A stretch of 64,000 nucleotides of DNA from Virgibacillus halotolerans (GCF_016908515.1 NZ_JAFBEA010000001.1:372001-436000), one strand, 5' to 3'; counted from the stretch's first letter, positions 1 through 10,040 are shown. Program-made: numbers and translations. Notes: generated by a model not told the origin, from the sequence alone.

Positions 1-158
1 CAAATCTAATCATTTCATTTCTCCTCATAAAGATGATCCATCGGCCAACATTAAATAGTATATCAAATTTTTGTGAAGATAGGAACAAAAGAACGTTTGC
101 AATAAGGTGCAGATTACCGTATGATAAAATCATGCAAAATCATGCAAGGTGGGATGAT

Positions 159-2213
159 ATGAAGCGAGTGCTTATTGTCGGAGCAGGTAGAGGGGGAAGT
201 GCGTTATTTAAAATTTTACATGCTGTAAAACGCATGGAAATTGTTGCAATTATAGATCGTAATCAACATGCCAAAGGCCTCGAATTAGCGAAAGCGCATC
301 AAATCCCGACTGACAGCAATTGGGAAAGTTGGATTGACAGTGATATTGATATCGTCATTGAGGTAACCGGAAGTGAAGCTGTTTTAGCGGCATTAATGAA
401 ACGAACCCATCATGATACAATTGTTATCCCTGGCAGTGTAGCATACATCATCTCGGAATTATTTGTTGAAAAGGAATCTTTGTTGAATCGAATAAAATAC
501 CAGATGAATAACCAGGAATTGATACTCAACAATATTCGTGATGGGATGATTGTCATTAACAATCAGGGAAGCGTACAATTTGTGAATAAAAGCGCTGAGA
601 AAATCGTCGGTTATGCAAAGACAGCATTTGAAGGTAAAAATATCCGTACCATTATTCCGAACACCAAATTACTTGAAACATTGAGAACTGAACAACGTGA
701 AATTAATCAGAAGCTTCTATTGGAAAATGGGAAAAATATTATTACGACCAGAATCCCAATTATAAATGGGGAAGAGCAATTAATTGGTGCTTTTGCTACA
801 TTTAAAGATATTACAGAAGTGAAGAATTTAGCTGAGGAAAATACGGATTTGAAAGAAATTAAGACGATGCTTGAAGCAATCATTAAATCCTCTGACGAAG
901 CGATCAGCGTTGTGGATGAAAACGGTAAAGGATTAATGATTAACCCTGCCTATACTCGCATTACTGGGTTGAAAGATAATGATATTATTGGTGAACCAGC
1001 TACTAGAGACATATCTGAAGGCGAAAGTATGCATCTGAAAGTATTGCAAACAAGAAGAGCGGTTCGCAGTGTCCCTATGAAAGTAGGACCTTCCAAAAAA
1101 GATGTGTTAGTAAATGTTGCACCTGTAATTGTAGATGGTAAAATTAAAGGCAGTGTTGGTGTTTTACATGATGTAACTGAAATTCGCTCATTGACAAATG
1201 AATTAAAACGCGCAAGACAGATTATTCGCAACTTAGAAGCCAAATATACATTTGCTGATATTATTGGTAATTCCCATGAAATGCGGATAGCAGTGGAACA
1301 AGCAAGAGTCGGCGCAAAGACACCTGCAACGGTTTTATTGCGTGGGAATTCCGGAACTGGAAAGGAACTGTTCGCACACGCCATTCACAATGAAAGCGAT
1401 CGCAGGCATAATAAGTTTATACGTGTAAATTGTGCAGCCATTGCAGAATCTATATTGGAAAGTGAATTATTTGGTTACGAGGAAGGTGCGTTTTCAGGGG
1501 CAAAGCATGGCGGTAAAAAGGGCTTATTTGAAGAAGCAAATAACGGGAGTATTTTCCTTGACGAAATAGGTGAGTTATCATTAAACATGCAAGCAAAGCT
1601 CTTACGTGTGTTGCAGGAAAAAGAGATTGTTCGTGTAGGTGGGGCAGAATCAGTTCCTGTTGATGTGCGAATTATTACAGCTACCAACATTAATTTAGAA
1701 AAAGCAATTACAAATAAAACATTTCGTGAGGATTTATACTACCGACTTAATCGTTTGCCGATATTTATTCCTTCATTAAACGAGCGAATCGAAGACTTGC
1801 CAGAATTAATTCAACATGTTATTCAAAAGACAAATCAGGATTACGGAAGAAATGTTCTTACTATATCCGAGGATGCATTGATTAATTTGAAACAACACCA
1901 CTGGGCAGGAAATATAAGAGAGTTGGAAAATATAATTGGGAGAGCAATGATCTACATGGACATGAATGAAGAAGTTATTAAAAAAGAACATATTCCAGCG
2001 TTCATTTTGCAATCATCACAGCATCCTAGTCCAGTACATACCAATCTATCCAACGAACACCAAACATTACAGACAGCACTAGAACAATATGAAAAGGATT
2101 TTATCTTTAACAGCTATGAACGAAATCACTACAATAAAACCAAGACAGCCAAAGCATTAAATATATCTATTCGAAGCCTGTATTATAAGATGGACAAGTA
2201 TCAATTGGAATGA
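159..2213 (+). CDS. bkdR: Sigma-54-dependent transcriptional activator BkdR
   Basis: Activator of the downstream branched-chain keto acid operon. From the start at 159 the product has 684 residues. It opens with a dinucleotide-binding-like GAGRGGSALF segment. PAS-type sensor domains follow at about residues 120-340. The AAA+ domain has a Walker A (GNSGTGKE, about 395) and a sigma-54 contact loop written GAFSGA (about 442) instead of the usual GAFTGA. A Fis-type helix-turn-helix closes the protein (NKTKTAKALNISIRSLYYKM). The frame is open back to position 33, but ATG 159 is preferred because AAGGTGGG lies just upstream and the length matches B. subtilis BkdR (about 690). It is followed by a sigma-54 promoter, which supports the assignment. 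Confidence 0.93.
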   Translation: MKRVLIVGAGRGGSALFKILHAVKRMEIVAIIDRNQHAKGLELAKAHQIPTDSNWESWIDSDIDIVIEVTGSEAVLAALMKRTHHDTIVIPGSVAYIISELFVEKESLLNRIKYQMNNQELILNNIRDGMIVINNQGSVQFVNKSAEKIVGYAKTAFEGKNIRTIIPNTKLLETLRTEQREINQKLLLENGKNIITTRIPIINGEEQLIGAFATFKDITEVKNLAEENTDLKEIKTMLEAIIKSSDEAISVVDENGKGLMINPAYTRITGLKDNDIIGEPATRDISEGESMHLKVLQTRRAVRSVPMKVGPSKKDVLVNVAPVIVDGKIKGSVGVLHDVTEIRSLTNELKRARQIIRNLEAKYTFADIIGNSHEMRIAVEQARVGAKTPATVLLRGNSGTGKELFAHAIHNESDRRHNKFIRVNCAAIAESILESELFGYEEGAFSGAKHGGKKGLFEEANNGSIFLDEIGELSLNMQAKLLRVLQEKEIVRVGGAESVPVDVRIITATNINLEKAITNKTFREDLYYRLNRLPIFIPSLNERIEDLPELIQHVIQKTNQDYGRNVLTISEDALINLKQHHWAGNIRELENIIGRAMIYMDMNEEVIKKEHIPAFILQSSQHPSPVHTNLSNEHQTLQTALEQYEKDFIFNSYERNHYNKTKTAKALNISIRSLYYKMDKYQLE

Positions 2214-2270
2214 AAAAGCATGCATTAATTTGCGTATGTGCAATGTTATGCAGTATTCCGTTTTGGTAAA

Positions 2271-2283
2271 TGAAGCGCTTTCA
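2271..2283. promoter_or_regulatory. Near-consensus cre (CcpA) site, one base short
   Basis: TGAAGCGCTTTCA is the palindromic cre consensus TGAAAGCGCTTTCA with one A missing from the left half. It lies 13 bp upstream of the -24 element of the bkd promoter, where CcpA could compete with activator binding. The base deletion may abolish binding, so this is tentative. A small TTGC/GCAA dyad at 2230-2243 could belong to a BkdR upstream site, but I cannot support that further. Confidence 0.3.
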
Positions 2284-2295
2284 ACGTTGTTGAAT

Positions 2296-2311
2296 TGGCA
2301 TGCTTCTTGCA
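2296..2311 (+). promoter_or_regulatory. Sigma-54 (-24/-12) promoter of the bkd operon
   Basis: TGGCAT-GCTTC-TTGCA matches the sigma-54 consensus TGGCAC-N5-TTGCA with the invariant GG and GC at the correct 10-bp separation. Transcription should start near 2321-2323. It lies downstream of a sigma-54 activator gene and upstream of bcd, so it very probably drives the whole bkd operon under BkdR control. Confidence 0.88.
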
Positions 2312-2343
2312 TTTGTCTCTATAAGTAAATGTTGGGAGGAAAA

Positions 2344-2471
2344 ATGCACAACAAGACAAATTAAATTGTATCTGTTGCTAATGGGCAGATACAACTGCTG
2401 TTATGAACATTGCCTTTGATCTTTTGGAAAGGAAAGAGATCATTAATAATACTTACTTTAGTAACATCTAA
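2344..2471 (+). pseudogene. ptb: Probable remnant of ptb (phosphate butyryltransferase)
   Basis: A strong ribosome binding site (GGGAGGA, 2334-2340) precedes an ATG that meets a stop after six codons. A second reading frame (open after a stop at 2379) then reads ADTTAVMNIAFDLLERKEII, ending at TAA 2469-2471. This resembles the conserved internal phosphate butyryltransferase segment around TD-AAMNIAP-xLEEKKxII. In related bacilli ptb stands exactly here, between the sigma-54 promoter and bcd. I infer that a large internal deletion removed ptb and left its start region fused to an internal fragment. The alignment was made by eye, and the scar may be pure coincidence in such a short stretch. Confidence 0.45.
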
Positions 2472-2493
2472 AATATTTTAGGAGGAATTCAAC

Positions 2494-3588
2494 ATGGAAA
2501 TATTCAATTATATGGAAGAATACGATTATGAACAATTGGTTTTTTGTCAGGATAAGAACTCAGGACTGAAGGCAATTATTGCTATTCACGACACCACTTT
2601 GGGGCCTGCTTTAGGTGGTACCAGAATGTGGACGTACAAAACGGAAGAGGAAGCAATTGAAGATGCATTGCGCTTAGCAAAAGGAATGACTTATAAAAAT
2701 GCTGCAGCAGGCTTAAACCTGGGGGGCGGTAAAACTGTTATTATTGGTGACCCCAAGACAGATAAAAATCCGGAAATGTTCCGTGCGTTTGGTCGTTATA
2801 TTCAAAGCTTGAATGGTCGTTATATAACTGCGGAGGATGTCGGCACAACCGTTCAGGATATGGATACCATTCATCTGGAAACAGATTACGTAACAGGTAT
2901 TTCACCGGAATTCGGTTCATCAGGTAATCCATCACCAGTAACAGCTTACGGTATCTATAAAGGAATAAAAGCGGCTACTAAAGAGGCTTTTGGGAGTGAC
3001 GCTTTAGAAGGTAAAACTGTTGCAGTTCAAGGGGTAGGTAATGTTGCATTCACACTGTGTGAACACTTGTATAAAGAAGGTGCGAAATTAATTGTAACGG
3101 ATATTAATAAAGATGCGGTACAACGTGCGGTAGATGCTTTTGGAGCTGAAGCAGTAGACCCGGACGATATATATGGTGTGGAATGTGATATTTATGCACC
3201 TTGTGCTCTCGGAGCAACGATTAATGATGATACGATCCCACAACTGAAAGCAAAAGTAATTGCAGGATCTGCCAATAACCAATTAAAAACACCAGAACAT
3301 GGAGATATGATTTATGAAAAAGGTATTGTTTATGCGCCGGACTTTGTGATTAACGCTGGTGGAGTGATCAATGTGGCTGATGAACTGAATGGTTATAACG
3401 AATCCCGTGCAATGAAACAGGTGGAAACCATTTATGACAGTTTAACGAAAATCTTTGAGATCTCAAAACGTGATAATGTACCGACGTATGTTGCAGCAGA
3501 CCGAATGGCGGAAGAAAGAATTGAATCCGTCAGAAAATCAAGAAATCAATTTTTATTAAATGGACATCATACACTTAGCAGAAGATAA
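2494..3588 (+). CDS. bcd: Leucine (branched-chain amino acid) dehydrogenase
   Basis: NAD-dependent oxidative deamination of leucine, isoleucine and valine to the 2-oxo acids used by the downstream dehydrogenase complex. The 364 residues are the usual length. The Glu/Leu/Phe/Val dehydrogenase signature with the catalytic lysine is visible as [14 protein letters not shown] (about residues 75-88). The Rossmann dinucleotide fold starts at [12 protein letters not shown] (about 172), and the conserved [13 protein letters not shown] segment follows at about 285. The start has a textbook RBS (TTAGGAGGAATTCAAC). It is now the first intact gene of the bkd operon because ptb appears lost. Confidence 0.96.
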   Translation: MEIFNYMEEYDYEQLVFCQDKNSGLKAIIAIHDTTLGPALGGTRMWTYKTEEEAIEDALRLAKGMTYKNAAAGLNLGGGKTVIIGDPKTDKNPEMFRAFGRYIQSLNGRYITAEDVGTTVQDMDTIHLETDYVTGISPEFGSSGNPSPVTAYGIYKGIKAATKEAFGSDALEGKTVAVQGVGNVAFTLCEHLYKEGAKLIVTDINKDAVQRAVDAFGAEAVDPDDIYGVECDIYAPCALGATINDDTIPQLKAKVIAGSANNQLKTPEHGDMIYEKGIVYAPDFVINAGGVINVADELNGYNESRAMKQVETIYDSLTKIFEISKRDNVPTYVAADRMAEERIESVRKSRNQFLLNGHHTLSRR

Positions 3589-3633
3589 ATACCGGGAAGG
3601 TGAACAGGTTTGGATTAAACGGAGGTTAGAGCA

Positions 3634-4713
3634 TTGCTTTCACACTACCGAACACTCGTCATTAATCCCGGATCAACAGTTACAAAAATCGGTGTTTTCG
3701 ATGATGAGAATTGTATATTTGAGAAAACGATTCGCCATCAAACAACTGAGCTGGGGAAATATAAAAGCGTGATGGATCAATACGATTTTCGTAAACAGGT
3801 TATTCTTGATCAATTGGATTACGAGGGGATTAATATATCTAGACTGAATGCAGTTTGTGGCAGAGGTGGATTACTGAAACCAATTGCCGGTGGTACCTAT
3901 GTGGTTAATAACCCTATGTTGGACGATTTGAAAATGGGCTTTAACGGTGAACATACTTCTAATTTAGGTGGAATAATTGCATATGAAATAGCAGAAGGAC
4001 TCAATATTGGTGCATATATTGTTGATCCAGTTGTTGTTGATGAAATGGAAGATATTGCCAAATTATCTGGTATTCCAGAAATTCCAAGAAAAAGTATATT
4101 TCATGCTTTAAATCAGAAAGCTGCCGCCAGAAGCGCTGCGTCCGACTTAAATGGGTCCTATGAAAATCTCAATTTGATTATCACACATATGGGCAGAGGC
4201 ATCACAGTTGGTGCACATCAAAATGGAAGGGTCATCGATGTAAATAATGGATTACATGGGGAAGGGCCTTTTTCACCGGAAAGGGCAGGTACTGTTCCGG
4301 TAGGTGATTTAGTTTCTATCTGTTATTCCGGTGACTATTATCAGGATGAAGTCATGAATAAAATTATTGGTGGCGGAGGTTTGATGGCGTATTTAAATAC
4401 AAATGATGTGCTTGAAGTTGAAAATAGAATTGTATCCGGAGATCATAAAGCAAAGCATATATACGATGCGATGGCATATCAAGTTGCCAAGGAGATTGGT
4501 TCAATGGCTGCCGTTTTATCGGGTAAAGTAGATGCAATTGTATTAACGGGCAGGTTGGCATATGGTAAAGCGTTTGTTGAGGCCATTACAAAAAGGGTAA
4601 AGTGGATTGCTGACACGCTTATTTATCCAGGTGAAAATGAACTGCAGGCATTGAACGATGGTGTATTACGGGTGTTACGTGAAGAAGAACGTGCAAAAGT
4701 ATACCCAAATTAA
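3634..4713 (+). CDS. buk: Butyrate kinase
   Basis: Acetate/butyrate kinase family enzyme, interconverting (branched) acyl phosphate plus ADP and acid plus ATP. The 359 residues have the N-terminal phosphate-binding signature [15 protein letters not shown], the [12 protein letters not shown] motif around residue 185, and the C-terminal [13 protein letters not shown] segment. The start is a TTG placed 8 bp after GGAGG (3621-3625); no ATG competes. The gene reads in the bkd operon. Its normal partner Ptb would supply the acyl phosphate; with ptb apparently missing upstream, the substrate source is unclear unless ptb lies elsewhere. Confidence 0.94.
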   Translation: MLSHYRTLVINPGSTVTKIGVFDDENCIFEKTIRHQTTELGKYKSVMDQYDFRKQVILDQLDYEGINISRLNAVCGRGGLLKPIAGGTYVVNNPMLDDLKMGFNGEHTSNLGGIIAYEIAEGLNIGAYIVDPVVVDEMEDIAKLSGIPEIPRKSIFHALNQKAAARSAASDLNGSYENLNLIITHMGRGITVGAHQNGRVIDVNNGLHGEGPFSPERAGTVPVGDLVSICYSGDYYQDEVMNKIIGGGGLMAYLNTNDVLEVENRIVSGDHKAKHIYDAMAYQVAKEIGSMAAVLSGKVDAIVLTGRLAYGKAFVEAITKRVKWIADTLIYPGENELQALNDGVLRVLREEERAKVYPN

Positions 4714-4738
4714 TAAATGAAAAAGGAGTATACAATAG

Positions 4739-6160
4739 ATGACCAAAGAATATGATTTAGTCGTCCTTGGCGGAGGCACTGGTGGATATGTGGCAGCAAT
4801 TAGAGCCTCCCAGCTGGGAATGCAAGTAGCAGTGGTAGAGAAAGGCGAGTTGGGCGGAACCTGTCTGCACCGTGGTTGTATCCCATCTAAAGCATTACTG
4901 CGAAGTGCAGAGGTGTTTAAGCAAACAAAGGAGGCCAAAGATTACGGTATTGAAGTGAAAGACGTGTCACTAAACTTCGCAAAGGTTATGGAAAGAAAAA
5001 GCGGTATTGTTAATACATTACACCAAGGTGTCCAAGGATTAATGAAAAAAGGAAAAATAGATGTATTTAACGGCTTCGGGCGTATTTTAGGACCAAGTAT
5101 TTTTTCTCCAATGCCTGGAACCATTTCAATTGAGTATGAAAATGGTGATGAAAATACAATGATTGTGCCAAAAAATGTCTTGATCGCAACTGGATCGAAA
5201 CCAAAATCACTTCCCGGGTTAGAAATAGACGGAACCTATGTGATGAGTTCTGACGAAGCGTTATTTATGGAAGAATTGCCCACAACTATCCTGATTGTCG
5301 GTGGCGGTGTGATCGGGATTGAATGGGCGTCCATGTTGGCAGATTTCGGTGTGAAAGTTACGGTCGTTGAATATGCAGACCAGATTTTACCCACGGAAGA
5401 CGAGGCAATCGCGAAAGAAATGGAGAACCTTCTAACAAAGAAGGGTATTACTTTTATAAAGGATGCGAAAGTATTAGCAGACACATTGACGAAAGAAAAC
5501 GGTGTGTCGATAGACGCTGAAGTGACTGGAGGAAATCAAACATTTAAAGCGGATGTGATGTTGGTTTCTGTTGGACGTGAAGCAAATACGAGCAATATTG
5601 GTCTACAGAATACAGATGTTGTCGTTGATCAAGGCTTTATTAAGACAAACAAGTATTTTCAAACCAAAGAGACCCATATATATGCAATTGGGGATGTTAT
5701 TGGCGGGATGCAATTAGCGCACGTTGCCTCGCACGAAGGGATTACGGCTGTTGAGCACATGGCTGATCAGAATCCCTTGCCAATCAATTACGACAATATT
5801 CCTACCTGTATTTATTCCAATCCGGAAGCTGCTAGTGTTGGGCTGACAGAAAAACAGGCAAAAGAAAAAGGCTACGAATTAAAAATAGGAAAGTTTCCAT
5901 TTAAAGCAATTGGTAAAGCACTGGTACATGGGAATTCAGACGGTTTTGTTAAAATCATTATGGATAAAGACACCGAAGATTTATTAGGTGTGCACATGGT
6001 TGGACCTCATGTGACCGACATGATTTCCGAAGCGGGACTTGCAAAAGTACTCGATGCTACCCCATGGGAAATTGCCCACACCATCCATCCACATCCGACA
6101 CTTTCGGAAATTATGGGTGAAGCAGCATTGGCAGTGGAAGGAAAACAAATACACGGTTAA
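4739..6160 (+). CDS. lpdV: Dihydrolipoamide dehydrogenase (E3) of the branched-chain 2-oxo acid dehydrogenase complex
   Basis: FAD flavoprotein that reoxidises the lipoyl arm of the E2 subunit and passes electrons to NAD. The 473 residues begin with the FAD-binding GGGTGGYVAAIRASQLG motif. The redox-active disulfide is GGTCLHRGCIPSK (Cys about 42 and 47). The NAD-binding fold is at about 185 (ILIVGGGVIGIEWASMLADFG), and the C-terminal catalytic His-Glu motif is HTIHPHPTLSE. It sits 25 bp after buk with its own RBS (AAAAAGGAG), co-transcribed with the E1 and E2 genes, which marks it as the bkd-dedicated E3. Confidence 0.95.
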   Translation: MTKEYDLVVLGGGTGGYVAAIRASQLGMQVAVVEKGELGGTCLHRGCIPSKALLRSAEVFKQTKEAKDYGIEVKDVSLNFAKVMERKSGIVNTLHQGVQGLMKKGKIDVFNGFGRILGPSIFSPMPGTISIEYENGDENTMIVPKNVLIATGSKPKSLPGLEIDGTYVMSSDEALFMEELPTTILIVGGGVIGIEWASMLADFGVKVTVVEYADQILPTEDEAIAKEMENLLTKKGITFIKDAKVLADTLTKENGVSIDAEVTGGNQTFKADVMLVSVGREANTSNIGLQNTDVVVDQGFIKTNKYFQTKETHIYAIGDVIGGMQLAHVASHEGITAVEHMADQNPLPINYDNIPTCIYSNPEAASVGLTEKQAKEKGYELKIGKFPFKAIGKALVHGNSDGFVKIIMDKDTEDLLGVHMVGPHVTDMISEAGLAKVLDATPWEIAHTIHPHPTLSEIMGEAALAVEGKQIHG

Positions 6161-6185
6161 ATGAACAAACAAGGAGGTCATTTCA

Positions 6186-7181
6186 TTGGCTGAAGATCGT
6201 CATAAATCATTAGGGTTAACAGATGAACAAGTCCTGGATATGTATAAAACAATGCTTTTAGCAAGGAAATTAGATGAAAGAATGTGGCTGTTGAACCGCG
6301 CAGGTAAAATACCATTTGTTATTTCGTGTCAAGGGCAGGAAGCCGCACAGGTTGGAGCAGCGTTTGCGCTAGACAATGCGAAGGATTATATTGCCCCCTA
6401 TTATCGGGATTTAGGTATCGTATTGGCGTTTGGTATGACAGCTAAAGATCTCATGCTCTCGGGATTTGCGAAAGCAGAAGATCCTAACTCTGGTGGTAGG
6501 CAAATGCCTGGTCATTTCGGGCAAAAGAAAAACAGAATATTGACCGGTTCATCTCCGGTTACGACACAACTCCCGCATGCTGTTGGTGTTGCATTGGCAG
6601 CTAAAATGGAGAAAAAGGACTTTGTCTCATTCACAACTTTAGGTGAGGGATCCTCTAACCAAGGGGACTTCCATGAAGGTTTAAACTTTGCTGGTGTTCA
6701 TAAACTACCTGTGATCACCATGGTTGAAAATAATAAATATGCAATTTCCGTACCTGTTGAAAAACAGTTAGCTAGTGAAAATGTTGCAGACCGGGCTATA
6801 AGTTATGGTATGCCCGGATTTACAGTGGATGGCAATGATCCTTTAGCAGTATATGAGCATGTGAAAGCGGCAAGGGAACGCGCCATTAAAGGGGAAGGTC
6901 CTACATTAATTGAGGCGATAACATATCGTTTGACTGCCCATTCAAGTGACGATGATGATCGTCACTACCGTGAAAGTGAAGAGGTAGAAGAAGCAAGAAA
7001 GAAAGACTCTTTGATTACATTTAGCAAGTATCTCAAAGATAATCGTATTTTGACGGATGAAATTGAACTGGAAATGAACAAAAACATTGATGTAACAATC
7101 AATGAAGCAACAGACTATGCAGAAAATGCAGCATATGCAGATGCTGAAAGTGCTTTGAAATTTGTATATGAAGAAATGTAA
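6186..7181 (+). CDS. bkdAA: 2-oxoisovalerate dehydrogenase E1 alpha subunit
   Basis: Thiamine diphosphate-dependent decarboxylase subunit acting on branched 2-oxo acids. The 331 residues show the TPP/Mg-binding stretch GEGSSNQGDFHEGLNFAG through ENNKYAIS (about residues 155-190) and the phosphorylation-loop-like YRLTAHSSDDDDRHYR segment (about 240). Translation starts at TTG 6186, placed behind AAGGAGGTCAT. It lies 25 bp after lpdV and 14 bp before bkdAB. Confidence 0.95.
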   Translation: MAEDRHKSLGLTDEQVLDMYKTMLLARKLDERMWLLNRAGKIPFVISCQGQEAAQVGAAFALDNAKDYIAPYYRDLGIVLAFGMTAKDLMLSGFAKAEDPNSGGRQMPGHFGQKKNRILTGSSPVTTQLPHAVGVALAAKMEKKDFVSFTTLGEGSSNQGDFHEGLNFAGVHKLPVITMVENNKYAISVPVEKQLASENVADRAISYGMPGFTVDGNDPLAVYEHVKAARERAIKGEGPTLIEAITYRLTAHSSDDDDRHYRESEEVEEARKKDSLITFSKYLKDNRILTDEIELEMNKNIDVTINEATDYAENAAYADAESALKFVYEEM

Positions 7182-7195
7182 GGAGGGGAATCAAA

Positions 7196-8179
7196 ATGCC
7201 AGTAATGTCATATATACAGGCGATAACTTCTGCTTTAAAAGAAGAAATGCAGCGGGATGAAAAAGTGTTTATATTAGGTGAAGATGTTGGTAAAAAAGGC
7301 GGCGTCTTTCGAGCGACGGATGGTTTATATGAAGCGTTTGGAGAGGAGCGCGTCCTTGATACACCACTTGCTGAATCCGCTATTGCAGGTGTCGGAATCG
7401 GTGCTGCGATGTACGGCATGCGTCCAGTGGCAGAGATGCAATTCGCTGATTTTATTATGCCGGCTGTAAACCAGATCGTCTCCGAAGCAGCCAAAATTCG
7501 CTACCGTTCCAACAATGATTGGGATTGCCCTATTACAATACGGGCACCATATGGTGGTGGTGTTCATGGGGCACTATACCATTCCCAATCGGTTGAATCC
7601 ATCTTTGCCAATCAGCCAGGTTTAAAAATTGTTATGCCTTCAACACCTTATGATGCGAAGGGGTTATTAAAAGCATCCATCCGAGATAATGATCCCGTAC
7701 TGTTCTTTGAGCATAAACGCGCTTATCGTTTATTGAAAGGTGAAGTGCCTGAAGAGGATTATGTACTTCCTATTGGTAAGGCAGATGTGAAACGTGAAGG
7801 CTCAGATATTACAATTATCACCTATGGATTGTGTGTACATTTTGCACTTCAGGCTGCGGAAAAAATAGCTGAAGAAGGTATCGATGCGCACATTCTTGAT
7901 CTAAGAACCGTTTATCCGCTTGACAAAGATGCAATTATTGAAGCTGCGAAAAAGACAGGCAAAGTATTATTAATCACAGAAGATAATAAAGAAGGAAGTA
8001 TCATCGGAGAAGTAGCAGCTATTATTGCCGAGAACTGCCTATTTGATTTAGATGCGCCTATTGAGCGGTTAGCAGGACCAGATATACCCGCCATGCCCTA
8101 TGCACCAACAATGGAAAAGTATTTCATGGTGAATCCGGATAAAGTGGAAAAAGCAATGCGAGATTTGGCTGCGTATTAA
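7196..8179 (+). CDS. bkdAB: 2-oxoisovalerate dehydrogenase E1 beta subunit
   Basis: Transketolase-type beta subunit forming the alpha2-beta2 E1 with bkdAA. The 327 residues contain the family GEDVGKKGGVFRATDGL motif near residue 30, the RPVAEMQFADFI segment, the RAPYGGGVHGALYHSQS loop (about 115-130) and the C-terminal transketolase domain (YGLCVHFALQAAEK; LDLRTVYPLD). The start is preceded by a strong AAGGAGGGG RBS. The spacing of 14 bp to bkdAA and 21 bp to bkdB indicates one transcript. Confidence 0.95.
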   Translation: MPVMSYIQAITSALKEEMQRDEKVFILGEDVGKKGGVFRATDGLYEAFGEERVLDTPLAESAIAGVGIGAAMYGMRPVAEMQFADFIMPAVNQIVSEAAKIRYRSNNDWDCPITIRAPYGGGVHGALYHSQSVESIFANQPGLKIVMPSTPYDAKGLLKASIRDNDPVLFFEHKRAYRLLKGEVPEEDYVLPIGKADVKREGSDITIITYGLCVHFALQAAEKIAEEGIDAHILDLRTVYPLDKDAIIEAAKKTGKVLLITEDNKEGSIIGEVAAIIAENCLFDLDAPIERLAGPDIPAMPYAPTMEKYFMVNPDKVEKAMRDLAAY

Positions 8180-8200
8180 GTTGAAAAGGAGGGGTATACC

Positions 8201-9472
8201 ATGGCTGAAAAAATAAGCATGCCTAAATTAGGTGAAAGTGTAACAGAAGGAACGATCAGCTCCTGGCTAGTTAGTGTAGGAGATAAAGTAAATAAATATG
8301 ACCCAATTGCTGAAGTAATGACAGATAAGGTGAACGCAGAAGTACCCTCATCGTTTACGGGAGTGGTTAAAGAACTTGTAGCTCAAGAGGGGGAAACAAT
8401 AGAAGTAGGGCAATTAATGTGTTATATCGAAACAGAAGAGACTGTGGAAAGCACAAACGCTCAAAAGGCGCCTGCTGAGCATGATTCACAAGCAAACGTT
8501 TCTGAGAAAAATGCAGCTGATCCAGATAAATCTATGAAAAAACGTTACTCACCAGCAGTACTTAGGTTAGCTCAGGAAAACGATATTGATTTGGATGCGG
8601 TAGACGGTACAGGTCGTGGTGGTAGAATAACAAGAAAAGATATCGAGAAAATAATCGCATCCGGTCAAATACCTCAAACCGATGTAGTAAGCCCCACCGC
8701 GAGTGAAAAGGAAGTTGCCAGTGCACCGGATAATACGAAGGGGGCAGCTGAATCAAAGCAAACAACACAAGCAGGTGATATAGAAATCCCTGTAACAGGG
8801 GTACGCAAAGCCATTGCACAAAATATGGTGCGTTCAAAACAGGAAATACCTCATGCATGGATGACTGTGGAAGTTGATGTGACTGATTTAGTTAAATACC
8901 GTAATAAAATTAAGCATGATTTTAAACAAAAAGAAGGCTTTGGACTAACGTTTTTTGCCTTTTTCGTAAAAGCAGTAGCACAAGCACTGAAAGAGTATCC
9001 ACAGCTTAATAGTACATGGGCAGGAGATAAAATCATTCAACGCAAGGATATTAATTTATCCATCGCCGTTGCAAGTGATCAAGCATTATATGTCCCTGTC
9101 ATAAAAGCAGCAGACGATAAAAGTATTAAAGGAATTGCAAAAGAGATTTATGAGTTAGCAATGAAAGCACGATCAGGAAAACTAACAGCGGATGATATGC
9201 AAGGCGGTACATTTACCGTAAATAATACCGGCTCCTTTGGCTCCATCCACTCCATGGGCGTGATCAATCATCCACAAGCAGCGATTCTACAAGTTGAATC
9301 GATTGTCAAACGACCGATGATCATTAATGACATGTTTGCTGCTAGGGACATGGTTAACTTATCATTATCATTGGATCATCGAATTTTAGACGGACTTGTC
9401 AGTGGTAACTTCCTGGCACGTGTCAAAGAAATTTTGGAAAATATAAATGAAGAAAAGACAACTGTTTATTAG
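8201..9472 (+). CDS. bkdB: Dihydrolipoyl acyltransferase (E2) of the branched-chain 2-oxo acid dehydrogenase complex
   Basis: Core subunit that transfers the acyl group from lipoate to CoA. The 423 residues have one N-terminal lipoyl domain with the modified lysine in EVMTDKVNAEV (about 44). A polar linker follows, then the E3-binding domain at about 115-150 (YSPAVLRLAQENDIDLDAV, GTGRGGRITRKDIE). The catalytic domain ends in the active-site motif DHRILDG (about 396). It is the last gene of the operon. No convincing intrinsic terminator is visible in the 136 bp before brxB. Confidence 0.95.
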   Translation: MAEKISMPKLGESVTEGTISSWLVSVGDKVNKYDPIAEVMTDKVNAEVPSSFTGVVKELVAQEGETIEVGQLMCYIETEETVESTNAQKAPAEHDSQANVSEKNAADPDKSMKKRYSPAVLRLAQENDIDLDAVDGTGRGGRITRKDIEKIIASGQIPQTDVVSPTASEKEVASAPDNTKGAAESKQTTQAGDIEIPVTGVRKAIAQNMVRSKQEIPHAWMTVEVDVTDLVKYRNKIKHDFKQKEGFGLTFFAFFVKAVAQALKEYPQLNSTWAGDKIIQRKDINLSIAVASDQALYVPVIKAADDKSIKGIAKEIYELAMKARSGKLTADDMQGGTFTVNNTGSFGSIHSMGVINHPQAAILQVESIVKRPMIINDMFAARDMVNLSLSLDHRILDGLVSGNFLARVKEILENINEEKTTVY

Positions 9473-9608
9473 TTTTTTTGGAATTTAGCCGATATAAACG
9501 AATTTTATTCCTATTATATAGTTTATATAAATTGAAATAGCAAAGTAAAATTGATAAGCTATTAATGAGATTAAAATACTTAACTATAATAAGGGGATGG
9601 ATGTTTAG

Positions 9609-10040
9609 ATGGATTTCAATTTATTCATGAATGATGTCGTTGACGCTGCTCGTAAAGATATAAAAGAAGCTGGTTATGAGGAGCTTAAGAGCACAGAAGA
9701 CGTAGATAAAGCACTTACTCGTGATGGTACGACTTTAGTCATGGTTAATTCTACGTGCGGATGTGCTGGTGGGGTTGCTCGTCCGGCAGCAGCAAATGCT
9801 ATTCATTATGATAAAAGACCGGAACACTTGGTTACTGTATTTGCAGGACAGGATCGCGATGCGACTGAAAAGGCTCGTGAATATTTCGAAGGATACCCAC
9901 CATCTTCTCCATCTTTTGCCTTCTTAAAGGATGGAAAGATCGTTACAATGTTGGAGCGTCATGATATCGAGGGTTTCAGTGCAGTTGATGTAATCGGAAA
10001 ACTTCAAAACGTATTCGATGAATATTGTGAAGAAGTTTAA
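9609..10040 (+). CDS. brxB: Bacilliredoxin BrxB (YqiW/YphP family)
   Basis: Thioredoxin-like protein that removes bacillithiol from S-bacillithiolated proteins. The 143 residues contain the characteristic CGC active site ([16 protein letters not shown], about residues 47-62) and the conserved [18 protein letters not shown] strand. The family has two paralogues, BrxA and BrxB. The position immediately after bkdB corresponds to yqiW (brxB) in B. subtilis. The RBS is AAGGGGATGG. Confidence 0.9.
   Translation: MDFNLFMNDVVDAARKDIKEAGYEELKSTEDVDKALTRDGTTLVMVNSTCGCAGGVARPAAANAIHYDKRPEHLVTVFAGQDRDATEKAREYFEGYPPSSPSFAFLKDGKIVTMLERHDIEGFSAVDVIGKLQNVFDEYCEEV

Noticed and set aside
9473-9608. Promoter TATAAT at 9585-9590 for brxB
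   Set aside because: Its start point would fall within the brxB ribosome binding site and no -35 is present; brxB may be read from the bkd operon.
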